Source of the DNA: Carya illinoinensis
Lineage: Eukaryota; Streptophyta; Magnoliopsida; Fagales; Juglandaceae
Direction: 5' to 3'
NCBI RefSeq assembly: GCF_018687715.1
Contig: NC_056761.1
Location: 14,434,501-14,498,500 of the forward strand
Length of the DNA stretch: 64,000 nucleotides
The notes under the pieces were generated by a model. The model was not told the DNA's origin and made no database searches. It was given only the letters and a program-made list of their open reading frames with translations. The translations under genes were made by a program, and so were the position numbers. This document shows, in pieces, positions 46,701 to 56,962 of this stretch. Each line of letters starts with the position of its first letter. Position 1 is the stretch's first letter.

Positions 46701-47830
46701 TCCCTCAAAACTGACTGATCATCCATTATCGCCACAATCTTGTTTCATTTTCTTCTTTGATTAGCACATTCATGGAAGAATCTAGTATTTTTATCTCCCA
46801 TCATGTACCAATTCCTCTTAGCATGATGTTTCCACTTAATATCCTCCTGCTCCAGTAATGTACCAATTTTTTCTTGCAGCTGTTTTAATTCTATCATCAC
46901 TTCCTGAGAAAGCTCCCCTTGGAGCTCTTTAATTCTCTTTGAAATTGTTTCAATTTCCTTGATTCTGCCTTTATCACTCTCCTTAAAGCAAGATGACAAT
47001 ATGCCACTGTAGACTTTTAGTCTAGTTTGAACTTTCTGTACAGGTTCAGTGTCAGCTATTCTCTTCTCCCATCCCTGCTTAATTGCTTGCTCACAGCCCT
47101 CTTGCTTGATCCAACAAGTCTCAAACTTGAATGGAACTCTCAACCTTCTTTTGTTATAATCACCATCACCAGCAGTGAGTAAGATTGGCAAGTGATCTGA
47201 ACATCTCCCAATTAAGGCCTCCACCTTCAGTTCCTTAAACAAGGCTCTAAAATTATTGTTTACCACAAACCTGTCTAGTCTTTCCTTCGTAAAGGATAAA
47301 TCCTCTTGTTTATTTGACCAAGTAAAAACATTACCTCTGCATCCAATGTCATCTAAACCACATTCCTCCAAAGCTTCTCTGAACATTTTAATCTATTCCT
47401 CTGGTCTGCTCTTACCTCCTACCTTCTCATTCTGCCATAAGATCTCATTGAAGTCTCCCCCTACACACCAAGCAGTGGCATTGGCAGGTTTTAACTGCCT
47501 CAATAGTTCCCATGATAGCCTTCTTTTTCCTGTTTCAAGGTGGCCATAAAAGCCAGTAAAGTGCCAATCACCCCCTTCCTTTTCCCCTTTAACTAGAACA
47601 CTAACATGCCAGTTTAAATAATTGATCACTTCCACTTCCTTGTCATACTTCCACATTAACACCAAACCTCCTCTCCTTCCAACTGGATCCACAATTAGGC
47701 ACCCTTCCATGCCTAATCTTCTTTGCAAACTAGAGATCTTACATGATCTAGCTTTTGTTTCACAAACAAAAACTATAGTGGGCTGCTTATCCTTAACCAA
47801 CAGGCTAAAGTTCCAACATAGGATTCTCAT
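43728..47830 (-). pseudogene. LINE ORF2 polyprotein (EN-RT-RNase H), few stops
   Basis: Endonuclease: MRILCWN, then an apparent short deletion, VKDKQPTIVFVCETK, GLVLMWKYDKEVEVINYLNW, WCVGGDFNEIL, NVFTWSNKQEDLSFTKERLD and CSDHLPILL. RT: MGPMKAPGPDGYGAVFFQSF, NDFRPISLCNVFYKIIAKTL, SAFIPGRLISDNV, MAIKLDISKAYDKVEWQYL, GLKQGDPLSPYLFLICAEGL and LLFADDCLIFGKASW. zf-RVT: KVFFWKAMLNCLPTK with CPVCMNENESVYHVLW. RNase H: KINWDVAWKIKKDIS, AEVYALWRAMKLC, FEGDTLSVMNAV, with the D-E-D residues present. Breaks: stops at 47393, 46745, 46655 and 46142, and a frameshift near 44540. All catalytic motifs are otherwise visible. As it stands the copy cannot transpose on its own. Confidence 0.92.
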
Positions 47831-49086
47831 AATGCCAGGTGGTGCTGCTCAGCAGCAACCACCCTTAGTCTGTCATCATTATAAACCATCTCAATATCAC
47901 CTTTAATTCTTTTTCCTTCACTCACCACCTCACTAGCATCTTCAATTGATTCATGATTTATTTTCAACAGAGAGTGAGGACTAGAATACTTACCTGACTC
48001 AGGTCTAGCTCTAGTTCGTCTCCTCCATCTAGCAGCCTTTTTGTTGTCTGGAGCTTGGTCAGCATCATTTGAGTTCAGTTTTTCAACCAACAACCTACTC
48101 TCATCCACAATAGTTTGAACATCTTCCACATTCAAATAGGATTCTGCAAATTCCTTATTCAATTCTTGCTTCATCACTGTTAACTGTTCTTCATTAGGCA
48201 TCATCACCTTGGAACTCTCCTCCCTTACATCCACTTCCTTTTCACTAGAATTATGTTTGTTATTCCCCCCTTCATTCTCTTTATTAGCACAATTTGATCT
48301 CAATTGTTTCTCACTCTCCTCACTCCTAAGATTTGTTTGCTTTCCCCCACACCTACCATCACTCTTTCTAGCTTGAGGCATAGCTTGAAGCCACACTCCA
48401 TACTGACTAGAACTACCTTTCTCAGCCTTACAGCCCTCCTTTTCATGAACAATTCTACCACAACCAAAACACATTCAAGGCAATTTCTCATATCGAAAAG
48501 GAATCCAGCTTTTCCTTCCATCTACTAAAATAGTTCTCCCTCTAGCTATAGATCTCCTTAGGTCACATTCCACTTTGACTCTCAGACACCTTCCCCAAGC
48601 AGAGCCATCCTCCTGGACATCTACCTCCTTCACCTCCCCCATCGACCTCCCTATAACTTCCCCCATCTTCTGATTCATATAGCTTAATGGCAAATCCAAC
48701 ATCTGTACCCATAGATATGCATGATCGAAGTCTATTCTACTAGGTTTTGTTTCACCATCAAACTCTTTTATCACAAGCAGATAACTGTCAAAAAGCCATG
48801 GACAGCCATCTAAAACTCTCATTTTATCTCTTCGAGTAACAAAAGTAATTACGAAACAGTTACTCCCTATCTCATAAAATTCCAATGGCTTACTGACTTT
48901 CCATACCTTTTCCATCATCGACCTCACCACCTCCTTTCCTATCCTACGATCCAAAATGATCTTCCCTACCAGACTTCGTTCACCTTTCAACCTCAATGCT
49001 CCAATCGAGTTTTGCTGGATCTTAATCGGATGCTCTTCTTCATCATTCAATTTCAGATGCTTCCATACTTCCTCCATTTCCTCCAT
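47827..49086 (-). pseudogene. LINE ORF1 (DUF4283 plus zinc knuckle), one stop codon
   Basis: Starts MEEMEEVWKHLKLNDEEE. The DUF4283-like domain follows (GERSLVGKIILDRRIGKEV, MEKVWKVSKPLEFYEIGSN, GCPWLFDSYLLVIKEFDG, YLWVQMLDLPLSYMNQKMGE). Then comes a Cys/His zinc knuckle (CFGCGRIVHEKEGC) and a hydrophilic tail to about residue 418. The product would be an RNA-binding chaperone of the LINE ribonucleoprotein. A single TGA at 48475-48477 separates the DUF4283 part from the zinc knuckle; otherwise the frame is open. The ORF1 end and the ORF2 start (47830) overlap by 4 bases. Confidence 0.9.
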
Positions 49087-49667
49087 CCTTTCCTTTATTT
49101 ACAATTGCAAGCATAGAAACCTTCTCTCCTCAATTGAGAAATGAAGACTCACACTTCTCCTTAGTCACTTTCCATAAACAGAAAACGGTTGAGAGAAGAC
49201 AAATTTTGATTCTTAAAAGCTTATAATTTATAATTTAAGTAATCTCTCAGAAGCTATTTGTTATAATATATAGACCTAGTTTTTTTTTCAGCTAAATAAT
49301 TCTACTTGTTAGATTCTGAGTGTTGGCACCAAGTTGTGTCGTACAACGGTTGATGGATTTGTTATTTGATTTTTCTCTCAGGAGCTATTGTTATAATAAA
49401 TAGGCACGTTTTTGTTTTTTGGGCTAAATAACTATGCTTGTTAACAACAGATTTATCTGATCTACATGTCCTTGATTATTTTCTATGGAAACAAACACAT
49501 ATTTGGTGTTTTAAAATTTTCAAAAGAAAAGGTTTATGTTCTCAAGTGTATGAAACAATGTGATAAAAGCACTTATGATCTTTTGATTTTTTTTTTTATG
49601 TGATAAAACAATGTAAAATCATGAAAAGCTCTCTGCCACACAGTAATAGGATCAAAATTTGATTTTT

Positions 49668-49860
49668 TTATGTGCCTTGACTATGTGTTGCTTGTATCTT
49701 TTGAAATTCGATTTTTGATCTACCAATTGGCTGTTGAAATAAATTGATTGTCTTTTGTCTATATACTGGAATTTTTGGATCATACCAATAGAAAAATCTG
49801 CAAGATTGCCCAACCTGCAAAAGCGACCAGTACATACTGGCAAACAACAGTACAAACACA
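49668..49860 (-). other. Central unique core of the Mutator-like element, possible GRF zinc-finger scrap
   Basis: This is the part between the inverted repeats. On the minus strand one frame reads LLQVGQSCRFFYWYDPKIPV. The CxFFxWYDP wording resembles the end of plant GRF-type zinc fingers (C..FF.W.D). The upstream Cys residues of the finger are not visible and the frame is closed on that side, so capture of a host-gene scrap is possible but unproven. Confidence 0.3.
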
Positions 49861-49909
49861 TATTAGCAAACAAGACTACTGAGTGTCTCAAACATTGGGC
49901 ACTTAACTC

Positions 49910-50300
49910 TTGGATACTACTACACACAATCAAGGCACATTAAAAAAATCAAAATTTGATCCTATTATTGTTTATTAAGTTGCCTGCACTTTTAGTGGCA
50001 AAGACCCTTTCTTGATTTTAGATCACAAGTGCTTCTGTCAAATTCTACCATGTTACAAATAAAACTAGGTTTCTTATAAACACGGGAATTTCTTGACAAA
50101 TTGACTCAGAGGGATGAAATATAAACCTGTGATGGACAGTTGGTTCAAAAAATTAGGACACACAATCAAGGCACATAAAAAAATCAAATTTTGATCCTGT
50201 TATTGTTTATTTAGCTGCCTGCACCTTTAGCGGAAGAGAGCCTTTCATGATTTTAGATCACAAATGCTTCTATCACACTGTTTTATACACTTGAGGACAC
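49910..50300. repeat. Direct repeat of about 130 bp at the inner edge of the right arm
   Basis: CACACAATCAAGGCACAT... at 49923 and again at 50161, each running through AAATCAAA(A/T)TTTGATCCT, a TTAAG/TTAGC-TGCCTGCAC stretch and TTTTAGATCACAA(G/A)TGCTTCT. A third, inverted and deleted copy lies at about 49575-49690 in the left arm. Confidence 0.8.
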
Positions 50301-50369
50301 AACCTTTTCTTTTGAAATTTTTAAAACACTAAATGTGTGTTTGTTTCCATAGAAAATAATCAAGGACAG

Positions 50370-50710
50370 GTAGAGATGACTCTGTTGTTAATAAGCAGAG
50401 TTATTTAGCTAGAAAAAAAAAAGCATTTCTATTTATTATAACAAATAGCTCCTGAGAGAAAAATCAAATAACAAATGCATCAACTATTGTAAAAAATAAT
50501 AATAATAATAAAATGCAACACAACTTGGTGCCAACACCCAGAATGATAGAGATGAATCTGTTGTTAACAAGCAGAGTTATTTAGCGAAAAGAAAAAGGTC
50601 TATATATTATAATAAATAGCTCCTGAGAGAAAAATCAAATAATAAATCCATCAACTATTGTTAAAAAAAACAAAATGCAACACAACTTGGTGCCAACACC
50701 CAGAATGATG
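50370..50710. repeat. Tandem duplication of about 170 bp within the inverted-repeat arm
   Basis: Two adjacent units (about 50370-50546 and 50547-50707) share GAGATGA(C/A)TCTGTTGTTA, AGCAGAGTTATTTAGC, AGCTCCTGAGAGAAAAATCA and CAACTTGGTGCCAACACCCA. The left arm has the same doubled unit in inverted orientation (about 43605-43694 plus 49260-49450), so the duplication is older than, or was copied between, the arms. Confidence 0.85.
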
Positions 50711-51506
50711 AGCATAGTGAAACCAAAATAACCAAGTCAAAATACTGTATTCAAGCATAATAAAATGGAAGAATTAGACAGTTAAGTCCATTGGAAACCA
50801 AAAAATATCCTAAATTTCCTTCTACTTCTCCTCAATGAACAAACAAGTGGTCACGACTAAAATCAAATTAGAAAGAAAAACAAAAACTGATACCCCACTC
50901 TGAAGCCCATAAAATGATCACTTGCACATGCACGCAATCACCACCGTCATGAATCAGAAATCTAGATTCACCAAGAAACAAAAACAGGAAACTAACAATT
51001 CATACCCATGCCATGTTGGAAATAGAGAAGTGAAAATTAGAGAGAGAAGCATACAGACATATTAACAAGCACTTCATAACCACACTAGAAATGGAGCTCT
51101 GTCGCTCAATCTTTGAGAGAAATGGAAGTGGAGCTTTGAGATTGCTTCGATTTAATTTGTGGTTTCAAATGGAAGGGAGGGGAGGAAGGAGGGAGGGAGG
51201 CATGCGACTTTGGGAGGGAGGGATACAGAGCATTAGGTAGAGGATTAGAGGCAAAAATGAATGGAAAACAAGAGTACATGAGATTTGTGGATTCGAATTT
51301 TGAAAGGAAAATGAAAGCACAAATTTGGGAGGGACATCTTCTGACAGGGTGTGAGTCAAATCAATTATCTAACAGGAGCTTCAAAAGGCAAAGAGCAGTG
51401 AAGGCTTTCACAGATGTAGAGAAGAAATTAAAAAAATAAAAATACACGTAAGATGTGCAGTGGGAAGTGAACAGAAGGCTGACGAGCAGAATTACTCCAT
51501 AAATAT

Positions 51507-52436
51507 TAATTGAGCTTTAAATTAATTATTGAACCTGACGAAAATTCCTTAATTTACCTTAATAATTTATAGGTACTTAGCCAACTCAAAATTATCAACT
51601 AAATCTTAACTAGCCTTAAATAATTGTGGAATCCAAGCCACATAGAAACCCATGCAATGCATTGTATATGACCTATGAGCTTAACTAGAATTCCTAACCA
51701 AGCTCAATAAATAATAGTTAATTTTATTATCTAATACGATTAAACATAGTAGTTTGAATAAAATTATTTCTATTTATCTCTAATTATTTCGGATCAGGTT
51801 GTTACATATACAATGTTTGAAAAACTCTATTTACTAGAGTTTTTTTCATACCGTTGTTATCCAATATATTAAGGCGATCAAGTGTCATTACTTATCTGCT
51901 AGCACTTTTGAATTATTTTTTAAAATAATTAATAATAATCCGAAGGTCATGATTGAAAGTACAATATCTATAAAGTGCGATGCAAGTGAGATATGAATAT
52001 AATATATAGCTAACATTACGTACTCATGATAATATCTTCTAGTACTGACTCACTCATGACTCCCAAGATTCTTCGTGGATTCTTTCGATTTCTTGTATAC
52101 TAATTCACATAAATGGACTTAACTCTATTTGGGAATGATCAAAATAATTATAAGTCTGTGAATGTTTGTTGAAAACGGAATAAATAATAAAAAAGGAGTT
52201 GGATTGCAATTGTAACTCTCTACCTTGCGACAATAATTTCTATTGTATTTCTCTATTTATTTATTTTTTTAACTAGAGTCAAGTGGTTAAATATTTTAGT
52301 TTCCACATATGTTGCGGAAGTACAAATTATTTTGTGCTTTCAATGAGAAGGTACCAGCTACTTACTCAGATACAATCATAAACATTGATAATAGTAGTAA
52401 TACCATATATATTTGCTAAAATAAGACTAAGCATAC
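51507..52436. other. Remnant of pseudogene intron 2, AT-rich
   Basis: Continues the intron on the other side of the Mutator-like element. No gene or clear terminal repeat was recognised. Confidence 0.5.
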
Positions 52437-52696
52437 CTTCAAAATTATTCTGACCAAGTTCAAATTAGTACGTAAGCATAGTTAAGTTCCCAATTTCCTG
52501 GAGTAATCTTCCGGTGAAATTATTATTCCACATCTAAACGTTCGTGTGCACTTTAGCAACCAGGATGGAATAGTACCTGTCATGGAATATCTAGCTACCA
52601 TTTAGAAATTAAGTTGGAGTTAGCTAATCATTGAAAGATCAATATAATCAACTAATCAAAGCTAAACATACCTTCAAAATTGTTATCGTAAAGGAA
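52437..52696 (-). pseudogene. Antisense LRR receptor kinase pseudogene, exon 2 and end of exon 1
   Basis: Exon 2 (52576-52437, minus strand) lies between GACAG and GTATGC borders. It reads GTIPSWLLKCT, then in a shifted frame MWNNNFTGRL, EIGNLTMLTY and GQNNFEG, matching exon 2 of the intact gene (23347-23490) except for a 4-bp shortfall and a stop. The last 25 bases of exon 1 (52696-52672) encode YDNNFEG before GTATGT, identical to the intact gene's LYDNNFEG end. Beyond 52697 exon 1 is replaced by LINE sequence. With exon 3 at 41383-42140 this makes one gene in the same order, expanded by inserted elements. Confidence 0.88.
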
Positions 52697-53575
52697 TCAC
52701 GATGTAAGAATGGTAGAAATTAAAGAACTAGAAAGAGAAACTATTATCACAAGATGGAAAGGAGATCCTCATCAAAGCAGTTGTGCTGTCTATACCCACA
52801 TACTCAATGAGTTGCTTTAAGATACCTGAAACTTTGTGTACTAAGCTAGAGCGACTAATGGCTAGCTTCTGGTGGGGTCAAAGGAGGAATGAGTGTAAAA
52901 TCCATTGAGTTAGCTGGTCCAAGATGTGTGCATCCAAGTTAGAAGGAGGGATGGGCTTTACGAATCTAAAAACCTTTAATATGGCCCTTCTAGCAAAGCA
53001 AAGGTTGCGCATTCTACAATAGGAATCATCCCTTATGCATAAAATCTACAAAGCTAGATACTTTCCCCATGGCCAATTTCTAGAAACAGGCCTAGGACAA
53101 CATCCTTCCTATGCATGGAGAGGAATATGGGAGGCAAAAGGTAAGCTGAAACAAGGATGTATTGGAGGGTAGGCAATGGGAGATCAATCAACATATGGTC
53201 TGATAACTGAATAGAAGGCTTCAGGCCATTGACTTACAGCTTAAGGGAGGCAGAACATGCTCATATGGATGCCACAGTTACACATCTCATTGATTAAACT
53301 ATCATGTGGTGGGACCCGGAAAAAACCATAAGGTTATTTCAACCATAGGTAGCAGCAGAGATCTTAAAGATAGGGCATGGAATAGGAGAACATGCCGACA
53401 AACTGGTATGGGGAGAAGCAAAAGATGGCAAATACAGTGATAGGAGTGCCTATAGGTTCTTCAAAGAAAGAGGCAAGAAAGGTAGTAAAGGGGAAAGCTC
53501 AATTGCAAGCAGACACAAGGGGGTGTGGAAATTGGCATTTGAGTTGAAAAGGATCATCTCTCACTAGAGTCTTTC
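52697..53575 (+). mobile_element. LINE fragment (late RT region), degraded
   Basis: Plus strand: [88 protein letters not shown] and HPSYAWRGIWEAKGKL, with stops in between. It lacks both ends. The piece replaces exon 1 of the antisense kinase pseudogene. It resembles the LINE at 31-32.4 kb (KARYFPHG against KAKYFPHG), so they may belong to one family. Confidence 0.8.
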
Positions 53576-54885
53576 TCCACTGAATAGTGTCTTCCCATTC
53601 TCTTTTGCTATCAACTTTTCATCACCTTCAAACTTTCTTTCTCATGAACCCAAATTTATGCCCCTGAAAAAAAAAAATGGATGCGGAGAATCCGATACAA
53701 CAAACAAAGGCCCTCTCTTGGGAATATCTCAACCTTCTTCTAGAAACAAACACTACAAATGAAAATTCTGAACTATCACTCATTGGAATGATAGTGGCCA
53801 CCCATCCTCTTAATAGGATTTATCTTCATTCAACCTTCAAAGCAGCTTAGAGCTTTGTAAAAAATTTCCATATTGAAGACTTGGATGTCAACCTTTTTCT
53901 CTTCACTTTCCAATTAGAAGGTGACAAGCAAAGAGTTTGGAATCAAGCCCCTTGGAAAATAAAAGGCCATCTTCTCATCCTCAAGCAATGGCCAGCTGGT
54001 TCTACATGGCAAGAGATAAGTCTTAATACTTCAAATTTTCATGCTCAAGCTCATGGCTTTACAAGAGACTATATGAACGAAAAAAAATGCTAAGAAAATA
54101 GGGAATGCATTGGGGAATTTTCTGGAAGTAGATGTGGACCCTCAGTTTGGTATTGCTTGCAAAATGGCACTTAGAATCAAGGTTGAAATTGACATCACAA
54201 AGCCTTTGAAAATAGGCTTTTGGTTCCCAAGAGATCACAATATTGACAGTTAGGTATCTTTCCTTTCAATCATCAACTATACAGAGGAAAAGATAGAGGC
54301 AACAATTGATAAAGGGAAAGGATTGATGGTGGAAGAGGAAAATCCCTTAGCTGTAAACACTGAGAAGTGGATGCTGTCGAATGAAACCTTCCCGAGAGCT
54401 CCTCTATTAGCACCAATATGGGTTAATTCACCCCGAGATCTCCTCACAAAAGCACCAAACACACTGGTTAGAAGAAGTGAAATACAAAAAGAAACTCAGA
54501 GTAGGAAGATGAAAAGCTTTACTAAGAAAGAAATCCTCTTAACTCCAGCTGATCTAGGCGGTGGTACAATGTCAGCCTCTCAGATCCGATCGAGCGTGCA
54601 CAAAATTGTCTAAAAAAGAATCGCTGCAAGCAAAAGGAACGGCCAATGTAGGTCACTGTAGCATCATGGCTAGATTCAGATGTTGTACAATTCAACATGT
54701 CAGATGCATGGGGAATGAAGCAGCTCATAGTTTAGTTAGACATGCATGGCATGTAGATGACATTTCAATTTGGTGGGAATCTTGCCCAAAGTTCTTACAA
54801 CAAATTGAATGGGTAAACAAATTATTGTAACAGCTTGATTATTTCAATGAAGCTTTTTCAATAATAATAATAATAAAAAGTAATG
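53576..54885 (+). mobile_element. Internally deleted LINE: ORF1 joined to RNase H tail
   Basis: Plus strand: a CT-rich leader (about 53576-53680), then ORF1 from ATG at 53679 (MDAENPIQQTKALSWEYLNL, IGMIVATHPLNRIYLHSTFK, VNLFLFTFQLEGDKQRVWNQ, APWKIKGHLLILKQWPAGS). At about 54640 it passes directly to the end of an RNase H domain (FRCCTIQHVRCMGNEAAHSL, WWESCPKFLQQIEW), a stop at 54830, and a TAATAATAATAATAA tail at about 54863. Endonuclease and RT are completely absent. ORF1 resembles that of the LINE at 34.6-41.4 kb. Confidence 0.8.
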
Positions 54886-54984
54886 GTACTTTTGACATTG
54901 GGTGGAAAGTATTTCATAAAAGGAATATATAAAGCCTAACTCTTGACAGAATCGATTCATGTAGAACCTGCTAGATTAGGGACT

Positions 54985-56225
54985 TGTTGAACCCAAGGTT
55001 TCAAGTTTTGTATAATTATATATCCACACATAGATTTTGATGATAACAAATAAATTCAAAGAATAAATGAGTCTCAAGCTTAAGTTGTCTACACAATGGA
55101 GTTAAGCACATCAAGGAACCAAATATGAGCAAGAAGGGAACAAGTTCACATTAAAGTAGGATTAAGGCTTAAAATTAATATTTTATCATAAAGTATTAAA
55201 ATACATTTTCTACATGTGCATGAATATTTTGAAAATTAAATTTGAAAATTTTGAAAGATGATTGATTGTCATCTTTCACATGTGCATTACATGATGAAAT
55301 GTTTGAACTTTGAAAATATTAAAGATGATTGATTGTCATCTTTCACATGTGCATGCTTTATTTGAATTTTTTCAAAAGTGATTGATGCTCACTTTGACTT
55401 ATGCAAAAGGTAGATGATTTTATTTGAAAATTTTGAAAAGTAAAGTGTGCTCCTTTTGCAATATGCAAAAAATAAAAAAATTAGGTTTGAAATTTTTGAA
55501 AAGTAAAGTGTGCTCCTTTTGTTATATGCAAAAAATAAAAAGATTAGGTTTGAAATTTTTGAAAAGTAAATGATGTTGTATTTGACATGTGAATCTTTTT
55601 AAATTTGAATATGAAGTCTTATATGCCTATAAATAGATCATTTGAGAGCTTTACATTTACAACACCAAGAGTATACAACATTCATTCAAAACTTTCATTC
55701 TATCTTCTCTAAGCATTTAGTTTTAATCCTTGTTTATTTTGAGAGAGATATAGTTTGCGCTGTATTGTTCTTATTTCACTCATTGATGAGTGTTTTCTGA
55801 TAATCTACCCACTATCAGCTATTATATTAGTAAAATGATGTGTATAACCCTTGTGCATGTAGAAAATGTTTTACACAGGAAATAGTTGAATAACTACGTG
55901 TAAGGTGATTGCAAATGTAGAGGGTGTTCTACAAGGATCATTTGTAGCGGTGTTGTTCAAAGGTGTAATAGGTTTCTATCTCCACCTGAAGGAGGTTGAA
56001 TAGTGAATTTGATAATCCTCAAGGGGTAGCTTGAGGCGAGGACATAGGCAGTGGGGCCGAACCTCGTTAACATACTGAATTTGCTTCTCTCTTACCCTCA
56101 CTCTTTATATTTATTGTTTTTTCGTATTTTTTTTTATATTTTATATTATATATTTAATTTATAGTTGTTATTTTTTTAAATACAACTCAATTCACCCCCC
56201 TCTTGTGTTAGTAATATGGGCAACA
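54985..56225 (+). mobile_element. Solo LTR of a copia (SIRE/Maximus-like) retrotransposon
   Basis: Begins TGTTGAACCCAAGG and ends TCACCCCCCTCTTGTG...GGGCAACA, wording known from plant SIRE/Maximus-type copia LTRs. Flanked by a perfect 5-bp duplication GGACT (54980-54984 and 56226-56230). Length 1241 bp, with a TATAAATAG promoter motif near 55628. No internal retrotransposon genes are adjacent. The direct 5-bp duplication around a single LTR shows that two LTRs recombined and removed the interior. Confidence 0.92.
55190..55580. repeat. Short tandem repeats inside the solo LTR
   Basis: Diverged units of about 60-75 bp, such as GATGATTGATTGTCATCTTT (55256 and 55323) and GAAAAGTAAAGTGTGCTCCT (55434 and 55497), follow one another. 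They form an enhancer-like repeated U3 region upstream of the TATA motif. Confidence 0.75.
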
Positions 56226-56470
56226 GGACTACATGCATATCCCCCAAAGAGGACTTGGTAATTTTAGTAACTAAGTAATTAAACAGAAACGGTAAACCCA
56301 GAGCATTCGGGCCAAAAAAATATAAGCAACATTATAATTCCCCACCGGCCTCTGCTAATTATCTAAATAAATCCAATATGTATATATCATGATGTGTGTA
56401 TATTGTTAATTAGGTACTACCACTAAATTCTCAGATATTATAATCATAGACCTTTACTCAGAACATGCTC

Positions 56471-56670
56471 GGTTTGGATTGAGATAGGCTTTCCACCTAT
56501 CTCATCTCATCATTATAACTTTCACAAATTTTCACACAAAATATAATAAATAATTTAACTTTTTTAAATTTCAAAGCAGTAATAATATTAAAAAATAATA
56601 TTCTAACTATATTTTATTCAACTTTCAACTTTTATTTCTACTCATCTCATCTCAACACACTATCCAAACC
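56471..56670. mobile_element. MITE-like element, about 200 bp
   Basis: GGTTTGGATTGAGATAG at the left and CTCATCTCAACACACTATCC plus AAACC at the right form imperfect terminal inverted repeats around an AT-rich core. Same GAGATGAG wording as 33286-33655. Superfamily not resolved because no clean duplication is visible. Confidence 0.6.
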
Positions 56671-56693
56671 TAACTTAAGAGTTAGACAACGTT

Positions 56694-56962
56694 GGATACT
56701 GAGCTGAGTTCTTTATGAATAGTAGTGAGTTGAGTTGGTGGAGTGAGTTATGTGAAATGCATCTAAAATGAGTTTAGATGTGTTTGAATATTAAGATGAG
56801 TTTTGTGCTATTTATAAAATAGTTGAAAAAGGTTGTGGGTCTGACGTATAAGGAGGTTTTGAGTTGAGATGAATTTTGTAATTTGAGAGTTTGGTATTTG
56901 GATGTTAGATTTGACTTAAAATTAAATTGATTTTAGTTGAGCCTTACAACCAAATGAGTCCT
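56694..56962. mobile_element. Second MITE-like element next to the first
   Basis: The left edge GTTGGATACTGAGCTGAG and the right edge, read in reverse complement as TTTGGTTGTAAGGCTCAACT, form degenerate inverted repeats with repeated GAGTTGAG motifs. Non-coding. It directly follows another MITE, a common preference of such elements. Confidence 0.45.

Larger units (their letters stand above)
43695..49242 (-). mobile_element. Nearly complete LINE (L1 type) inside the Mutator-like element
   Basis: A perfect 17-bp duplication TCTCTCAGAAGCTATTT flanks it (43678-43694 and 49243-49259). A T-run at 43695-43700 next to the left copy marks the poly(A) end of a minus-strand insertion. The 5548-bp body contains a 5' UTR (about 49242-49087), ORF1 (49086-47827) and ORF2 (47830-43728). 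Perfect duplications with few coding breaks mark this as the youngest LINE in the window. It interrupts the left inverted repeat, so it is younger than the Mutator-like element. Confidence 0.95.
42822..51497. mobile_element. Mutator-like element with very long terminal inverted repeats
   Basis: The sequence starting GAGTAATTCTATTCGTCAGC at 42822 is matched in reverse complement by the sequence ending at 51497. The match continues inward for about 1.3 kb once the LINE at 43695-49242 is ignored (left arm 42822-43694 plus 49260-49690; right arm about 50140-51497). A perfect 9-bp duplication CATAAATAT flanks it (42813-42821 and 51498-51506), the hallmark of Mutator-like elements. Net length is about 3.1 kb, nearly all of it inverted repeat. 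No mudrA-type transposase was found, so it is non-autonomous. It sits in intron 2 of the antisense receptor-kinase pseudogene. Confidence 0.9.

Noticed and set aside
44577..47906. Several plus-strand frames of 60-97 codons across the LINE
   Set aside because: They are antisense shadows of LINE ORF2 and ORF1 on the minus strand.
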